A stretch of 64,000 nucleotides of DNA from FEN-1219 sp963817615 (GTDB lineage: Bacteria; Pseudomonadota; Gammaproteobacteria; Steroidobacterales; Rariloculaceae): NCBI GenBank assembly GCA_963817615.1, contig CAWFPH010000003.1, forward strand, positions 1,736,001 to 1,800,000. The letters are read 5' to 3'. Positions 59,472-64,000 of the stretch are shown piece after piece (the first letter of the stretch is position 1; each line of letters begins with the position of its first letter). Under the pieces are notes generated by a model, which saw only the letters and a program-made list of their open reading frames with translations, searched no databases and was not told where the DNA came from. The translations under genes and the position numbers were made by a program.

Positions 59472-60969
59472 CGATGTGCCGCTGACGGCGCTGGCCCCGT
59501 CCGTCGACGGCGAGCCGCGCGTACGCCATCTACCGTTCGCGTTCGCGAAGCGCCACGGCGTGCTGATCCAGGACGAGCAGGACGGGGTGCTGCGCGCGAT
59601 CTACCGGCGCGGCGCCTCGCCGCTGTCGCTCGCGGAGGCACGCCGCTTCGCCGGCGCTCCCGTGCGCTTCACCGAGGTCGATCCGGCCACGTTCGACGGC
59701 CGGCTGCAGGCGGCTTACGAGAGCGGCGCCGCGATGACGATGGTCGAGGGGCTCGACGGCGACACCGACCTTCTCGCGGTCGCGCAGCAGCTGCCGGAGC
59801 CGTCGGACCTGATCGACAGCGAGGACGAGGCGCCGATCATTCGCCTGATCAACGCGCTGCTCACGCAGGCCGTGAAGGACAACGCCTCCGACATCCATAT
59901 CGAGCCGTACGAGAACCGGATGACGGTGCGCTTCCGCATCGACGGCGTGCTGCGCGAGGTGCTGCAGTCGAAGCGCGCGGTCGCCCCGATCGTCGTGTCG
60001 CGCATCAAGGTGATGTCGAAGCTCGACATCGCCGAGAAGCGCCTGCCGCAGGACGGCCGGATCTCGCTCCGGATCGCCGGCCGCGCGGTCGACGTGCGCG
60101 TGTCGACGATTCCGTCGGGACACGGCGAGCGCGTCGTGCTGCGGTTGCTCGACAAGCAAGCGGGCCGCCTCACGCTCGGCAACCTCGGCATGTCGCCCGA
60201 CGACCAGGACGCGATGGACGAGCTGATCCACCGGCCGCACGGCATCCTGCTCGTGACCGGGCCCACCGGCTCCGGCAAGACCACGACGCTCTATGCGGCG
60301 CTCGATCGCATCAACGACCTGAGCCGTAACATCCTGACGGTCGAGGACCCGATCGAATACCACATCGACGGCATCGGCCAAACGCAGGTCAACACGAAGG
60401 TCGAGATGACGTTCGCGCGCGGCTTGCGCGCCATTCTGCGCCAGGACCCCGACGTCGTGATGGTCGGCGAGATTCGCGACCTCGAGACGGCGGAGATCGC
60501 GGTCCAGGCCAGCTTGACCGGCCACCTCGTGCTGTCGACGCTGCACACGAACACCGCCGTCGGGGCGGTCACGCGGCTGCGCGACATGGGCGTCGAGCCG
60601 TTCCTGCTGTCCTCGAGCTTGATCGGCGTGCTGGCCCAGCGGCTCGTGCGCGTGCTCGACCCCGCCCTGCGCATGCCGTATCGAGCGGGCGAGTACGAGT
60701 GCCGCCAGCTGAACCTGGACCCGCGCAATCCGCCGATGCTGTACCGCTCGCCCGACGACGAGCGCGGCTATGCGGGGCGCACCGGCATTTACGAGCTCGT
60801 GAAGGTCGACAATACGATGCGCACGATGATCCACGACGGCGCCGGCGAGCACGAGCTCGAGCGCTATGCGCGCACGCTGACCCCGAGCATCCGCGAGGAC
60901 GGCGTCCGCAGGGTTCTCGAGGGCGCGACCACACTCGAGGAGGTCCTCCGGGTCACACGGAGCGACTGA
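59455..60969 (+). CDS. gspE: type II secretion ATPase GspE, zinc motif lost
   Basis: 504 residues. N1E domain (to about 110), N2E (NASDIHIEPYENRMTVRFRIDGVLREVLQ), Walker A VTGPTGSGKTTTLYAALDR, Asp box ILTVEDPIEYHIDGIGQTQVN, Walker B LRQDPDVVMVGEIRDLETAEIAVQASLTGHLVLSTLHTN. GspE drives pseudopilus assembly. The tetracysteine CxxC...CxxC of the CM domain, present in most GspE and PilB proteins, is missing: where LCPxCR is expected the protein has DPALRMPY, and the second pair is replaced by RSPDDERGYAGRTGIYEL. The stop overlaps the gspF start. Confidence 0.95.
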   Translation: MAVNLDDVPLTALAPSVDGEPRVRHLPFAFAKRHGVLIQDEQDGVLRAIYRRGASPLSLAEARRFAGAPVRFTEVDPATFDGRLQAAYESGAAMTMVEGLDGDTDLLAVAQQLPEPSDLIDSEDEAPIIRLINALLTQAVKDNASDIHIEPYENRMTVRFRIDGVLREVLQSKRAVAPIVVSRIKVMSKLDIAEKRLPQDGRISLRIAGRAVDVRVSTIPSGHGERVVLRLLDKQAGRLTLGNLGMSPDDQDAMDELIHRPHGILLVTGPTGSGKTTTLYAALDRINDLSRNILTVEDPIEYHIDGIGQTQVNTKVEMTFARGLRAILRQDPDVVMVGEIRDLETAEIAVQASLTGHLVLSTLHTNTAVGAVTRLRDMGVEPFLLSSSLIGVLAQRLVRVLDPALRMPYRAGEYECRQLNLDPRNPPMLYRSPDDERGYAGRTGIYELVKVDNTMRTMIHDGAGEHELERYARTLTPSIREDGVRRVLEGATTLEEVLRVTRSD

Positions 60970-62186
60970 TGGGCGCGTACCAGTACGTCGCCGTCGACCC
61001 GGGCGGCAAAGAGCACCGCGGCGTGCTCGAGGGCGACACTCCGCGCCACGTTCGCCAGCTGCTGCGCGAGCGCAAGCTCCTGCCGGTCGAGGTCGCCGAG
61101 GTCGAATTGCGCGAGCGCACCGCCGCGCGGCGCCAGTGGACGCTGCGCCGCGGCATCTCCGGGCTCGACTTGGCGCTACTGACCCGCCAGCTCGCCACGC
61201 TCGTGCGGGCCGGGCTGCCCCTCGAGGAGGCGCTGCTCGCGGTCAGCGAGCAGACGGAGAAGCCGCGCCTGAAGAGCATCTTGCTCGGCGTGCGCGCCAA
61301 GGTGCTCGAGGGGCATTCGCTGGCCGTAGGCCTCGAGGAGTTCCCCCACGCGTTCCCGACCGTTTACCGCGCGACGGTGTCGGCCGGCGAGCAGGCCGGC
61401 CAGCTCGACACGGTGCTGGAGCGCTTGGCCGAGTACACGGAATCGCGCCACGGGCTGCGGCAAAAGGTGCTGCAGGCGATGATCTACCCGATCGTGCTGA
61501 CCTCGATCGCGTTCTTCATCGTCACGCTGATGCTGGTCTATGTCGTGCCGAAGGTGGTCGCGGTGTTCGAGACCACGAATCAGAAGCTGCCCGTGCTCAC
61601 GCGCGCGCTGATCGCGCTGTCCGACGCGCTGCAGCATTGGTGGTTCCTCTTGATAGCCGCGGTGGTCTTGATCGTGATCGGGGCCCGACGCGCGCTGCGG
61701 AACGAGCAAACCCGCAGACGCCTGCACGCCGGGCTGCTCAAGGCGCCGCTCATCGGCCGCGTCGCGCGCGGCTTGAACACGGCGCGTTTCACGCGCACGC
61801 TCAGCATCCTGACCTCGAGTGGCGTGCCGGCGCTCGAAGCGATGCGCATCAGCGCCACGGTCGTCGAGAATCTGCCGATGCGCGACGCGGTCGAGGAAGC
61901 CGCCGTGCGAGTGCGTGAGGGCGCGGCGATCGGCCGTTCACTCGGCCAATCGAAGCTGTTTCCCCCGATGAGCATTCACCTGATCTCGAGCGGCGAGGCC
62001 AGCGGCGAGCTCGACGCGATGCTCGAGCGCGCGGCCACGCATCAAGAGAACGAAATGGACGCGCTCCTATCCACCATGTTGAGCGTACTGGAACCGCTGC
62101 TGATCGTCGTGATGGGGTCGATGGTCCTCGCGATCGTGATGGCGATCTTGCTGCCGATTTTCCAAATCAGTCAGTTGGCGCGTTAA
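60969..62186 (+). CDS. gspF: type II secretion inner-membrane protein GspF
   Basis: 405 residues. It starts MGAYQYVAVDPGGKEHRGVLEGDTPRHVRQLLRERKLLPVEV, the usual GspF beginning, then two helical cytoplasmic domains (LALLTRQLATLVRAGLPLEEALLAVSEQ; FTRTLSILTSSGVPALEAMRIS), three membrane segments and the end LLIVVMGSMVLAIVMAILLPIFQISQL. Platform protein contacting GspE and GspL. ATG overlaps the gspE TGA. No gspG-N follows, so the remaining T2SS genes must be elsewhere. Confidence 0.95.
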   Translation: MGAYQYVAVDPGGKEHRGVLEGDTPRHVRQLLRERKLLPVEVAEVELRERTAARRQWTLRRGISGLDLALLTRQLATLVRAGLPLEEALLAVSEQTEKPRLKSILLGVRAKVLEGHSLAVGLEEFPHAFPTVYRATVSAGEQAGQLDTVLERLAEYTESRHGLRQKVLQAMIYPIVLTSIAFFIVTLMLVYVVPKVVAVFETTNQKLPVLTRALIALSDALQHWWFLLIAAVVLIVIGARRALRNEQTRRRLHAGLLKAPLIGRVARGLNTARFTRTLSILTSSGVPALEAMRISATVVENLPMRDAVEEAAVRVREGAAIGRSLGQSKLFPPMSIHLISSGEASGELDAMLERAATHQENEMDALLSTMLSVLEPLLIVVMGSMVLAIVMAILLPIFQISQLAR

Positions 62187-62254
62187 TCTCGGGCGCATCG
62201 CTCACTAGCCTTTCCGGCGCATGTGCAGCATTTCACAACTCGTCTCGGGGGGTA

Positions 62255-62283
62255 TTGCCAAGGTTTTTCCGCCGGTTTATAAA
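62255..62283 (+). promoter_or_regulatory. sigma-70-like promoter of the small acidic gene
   Basis: TTGCCA (62255-62260), 17-bp spacer, TATAAA (62278-62283), about 48 bp before the ATG at 62331. Both hexamers match the consensus well, which stands out in this GC-rich window. Confidence 0.6.
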
Positions 62284-62330
62284 GCGGCCGAAATGGCTTT
62301 GCCGAATCACCGACTCACATGGAGGGGAGA

Positions 62331-62612
62331 ATGAAACTCAAAGAGTCGGAAGACGAAGAAGATCTCGACGAGGAAACGGAAGAAACCGAAGAGCCCGCCG
62401 AAGAGGTAGAGGATGCCGTTCCCTCCGAAACGGACAACATCGGCGACGCTTCAGTCGAAATCAACGTCGAAGAATTGATACACGAGATCGAGGTTCAGGA
62501 GAACTCCTCGCGGCCCGGACGCGAGCAGGCAGCGAAGCGGCGCTTGGAGGAGCTCATGGAGCAAAAGCGCTCGAGACGCGATCTCGAGGACTTCGACGAC
62601 TACGAGATTTGA
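62331..62612 (+). CDS. small acidic protein, possibly PA3496 family
   Basis: 93 residues, no membrane segment. The first 60 residues are mostly Glu and Asp (KESEDEEDLDEETEETEEPAEEVEDA), followed by NIGDASVEINVEELIHEIEVQENS and a basic C-terminal helix REQAAKRRLEELMEQKRSRRDLEDFDDYEI. The C-terminal helix resembles the PA3496 family (proposed envelope integrity proteins); the acidic part is not part of it. GGAGGGGAGA directly precedes the chosen ATG, so the ATG at 62319 within it is not the start. It has its own good promoter. Confidence 0.6.
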   Translation: MKLKESEDEEDLDEETEETEEPAEEVEDAVPSETDNIGDASVEINVEELIHEIEVQENSSRPGREQAAKRRLEELMEQKRSRRDLEDFDDYEI

Positions 62613-62648
62613 CTTCGAGCTGCGCGCATCGCAAGGCGCGGCTGCTCC

Positions 62649-64000
62649 TCAGTGAAAGTTGCGCGACCGCGTGACGAGCTTGCCGAGCAACGCACTATAG
62701 TCGTAAAGCTTCTCGGCGATGACGTGCAGCACCGGTCCTTCTTTCTGGACCTTGCCGACCACGCCGAGCAGGGCGGCACCCGTCAGCTCGCGCCGAGCAT
62801 CACGCGCAAGGGTTTCCCAGACGATCAGATTCAGATAGCCCGTCTCGTCCTCCAGCGTCACGAAAGTAACGCCCGAGGCGCTCGACGGCCGCTGCCGCGT
62901 GATGACGAGCCCGGCCGTATGCGTGCGTGCGCCCGGAACGAGCTCGGCCACTGCTCGCGCGGGACGCACGCGCATCGCCGTGAGCCGCCGCCGCAGCAAC
63001 GCGAGCGGATGCCGGCCCAGGGTCAGACCGAGATGGCGGTAGTCGGCCACGATGTCGTCGGCTTCGGTCGGAGGCTTGAGCAACGGCACGCCCTCCGCGA
63101 ACCGCAGCGTGTCGAGCAGCGGCGTGGGCGGCTCGACGCCGGCCACGTCCCAACGCGCCCGGTAGCGGTTGCTCGCGATGCGCTCGAGCGCGCCCGCCGA
63201 CGCGAGCGCGCCCAAGTCCTTGCCGCCCAGCGCCGCGCGCTCGGCCAAGTCGCGCACCGACGTGAAATCGCCGTGCTCGCGCGAGCGCACCAGCCGCTCG
63301 CCGGCCGCGGCCGCGAGCCCCTTGACGACGCGCAAACCTAACCGCAACGCAGGCGCGCCGCTCGGCCGGCGTTCGAGCGTCGAGTCCCAGGCGCTCGCGT
63401 TGACGTCGACGGGCCGGACCTCGACGCCGTGCTCGCGTGCGGAGCGCACGAGCTGCTGCGGCGCATAGAAGCCCATCGGCTGGCTGTTCAACAGCGCGCA
63501 GCAGAACGCGGCCGGCTCGTGACACTTGAGCCAAGCCGAGACGTACACGAGCAGCGCGAAGCTCGCGGCGTGCGACTCCGGGAAGCCGTACTCGCCGAAG
63601 CCCTTTATTTGGCTGAAAATCTGGCGCGCGAAATCCTCGCCGTAGCCGCGCCGCGCCATCCCGTCGATCAGCCGCTGCTCGAAGCGCTCGAGCTCGCCGC
63701 GCCGCCGCCAAGCGGCCATCGCACGACGTAGCCGGTCGGCCTCGCCCGCGGAGAAGCCGGCCGCGACGATCGCGAGCTGCATGACCTGCTCTTGGAAAAT
63801 CGGCACACCGAGCGTGCGCTCGAGCACGCGCCGAACGGCGTCGCTCGGGTAGCTCACGGGCTCCTCGCCGCTGCGGCGCCGCAAGTACGGATGAACCATG
63901 TCGCCCTGAATCGGCCCCGGGCGGATGATCGCGACCTCGATCACGAGATCGTAATACTCCCGCGGCTTCAGGCGCGGCAGCATTGCCATCTGGGCGCGCG
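62649..64000 (-). CDS. dnaE2: error-prone DNA polymerase DnaE2/ImuC, C-terminal part (5' end outside window)
   Basis: About 450 residues remain. RAQMAMLPRLKPREYYDLVIEVAIIRPGPIQGDMVHPYLRRR, GVPIFQEQVMQLAIVAAGFSAGEADRLRRAMAAWRR, FSQIKGFGEYGFPESHAASFALLVYVSAWLKCHEPAAFCCALLNSQPMGFY belong to the thumb and finger region of C-family polymerases, with DnaE2-type wording; a C-terminal OB fold (HTAGLVITRQRPSSASGVTFVTLEDETGYLNLIVW) follows. DnaE2 does damage-induced mutagenic synthesis, usually with ImuA and ImuB, which would lie to the right. The catalytic aspartates are outside the window. Confidence 0.94.
   Translation of the reverse strand, partial: RAQMAMLPRLKPREYYDLVIEVAIIRPGPIQGDMVHPYLRRRSGEEPVSYPSDAVRRVLERTLGVPIFQEQVMQLAIVAAGFSAGEADRLRRAMAAWRRRGELERFEQRLIDGMARRGYGEDFARQIFSQIKGFGEYGFPESHAASFALLVYVSAWLKCHEPAAFCCALLNSQPMGFYAPQQLVRSAREHGVEVRPVDVNASAWDSTLERRPSGAPALRLGLRVVKGLAAAAGERLVRSREHGDFTSVRDLAERAALGGKDLGALASAGALERIASNRYRARWDVAGVEPPTPLLDTLRFAEGVPLLKPPTEADDIVADYRHLGLTLGRHPLALLRRRLTAMRVRPARAVAELVPGARTHTAGLVITRQRPSSASGVTFVTLEDETGYLNLIVWETLARDARRELTGAALLGVVGKVQKEGPVLHVIAEKLYDYSALLGKLVTRSRNFH

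Overview
This is a GC-rich (roughly two thirds G+C) bacterial chromosome segment, almost fully coding and densely packed on both strands. The gene orders ftsK-lolA-(vanZ)-serS and aat-infA / clpA-clpS, together with a type II secretion gspCDEF run and a DnaE2-type polymerase, point to a Gammaproteobacterium, probably an environmental, metabolically versatile lineage. I cannot name the genus from sequence alone.

Layout. 1-3.1 kb: copper (copD-copC) and arsenic (arsR-arsC-acr3) resistance, closed by a strong terminator. 3.1-7.3 kb: housekeeping and small genes (YjbQ, TrmH, a histidine-phosphatase-like membrane protein, a TPR/DUF1579-like protein), tRNA-Ser(UGA) with a transposase relic beside it, and YaiI. 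7.3-12.4 kb: a broken regulator fragment, a DUF6544-like protein, an 820-residue orphan MacB/FtsX-type permease, a cupin and a GDT1/TMEM165 cation transporter. 12.4-15.6 kb: class I ribonucleotide reductase nrdA-nrdB preceded by a clear cobalamin riboswitch. 15.6-21.4 kb: a polysaccharide deacetylase, DUF3775 and LiaF-like proteins, two overlapping response regulators (HDOD and a degenerate HD-GYP), and a 2-oxoglutarate/Fe(II) oxygenase. 21.4-23 kb: a cysteine synthase-glutaredoxin fusion interrupted by a one-base frameshift.

23-32 kb is the accessory core: an operon of a sugar-phosphate-isomerase-like protein and an exported haem-c/carboxypeptidase-regulatory-like protein; a divergent pair of half-size YeeE/YedE sulfur permeases; a Tat-signal DsrE-like protein; a fused tetrahaem thiosulfate dehydrogenase (TsdB-TsdA type); a TauE/SafE exporter and an MFS carrier. 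Together these look like a thiosulfate/sulfur-anion oxidation and transport module. 32-37.2 kb: a MacAB-like efflux operon (adaptor, ATPase, two permeases). 37.5-46.2 kb: a soluble PAS histidine kinase convergent on the transglutaminase / ATP-grasp-alpha-E / DUF2126 cluster, a conserved but functionally unsolved peptide-bond-type system.

46.3-56.3 kb returns to core genes (serS, vanZ-like, lolA, ftsK, a GNAT/FemAB-like protein, aat, infA, clpA, clpS). 56.4-62.2 kb is gspC-gspD-gspE-gspF with translationally coupled junctions, followed by a small acidic protein with its own promoter and the 3' part of dnaE2 running off the right edge.

Most notable: the B12 riboswitch on nrdAB, the CysK-glutaredoxin fusion and its frameshift, the fused TsdBA in a sulfur cluster, an exported haem-c protein paired with an isomerase, the ATP-grasp/alpha-E/transglutaminase locus, and several catalytic-residue losses (HD-GYP, histidine phosphatase, GspE zinc motif).
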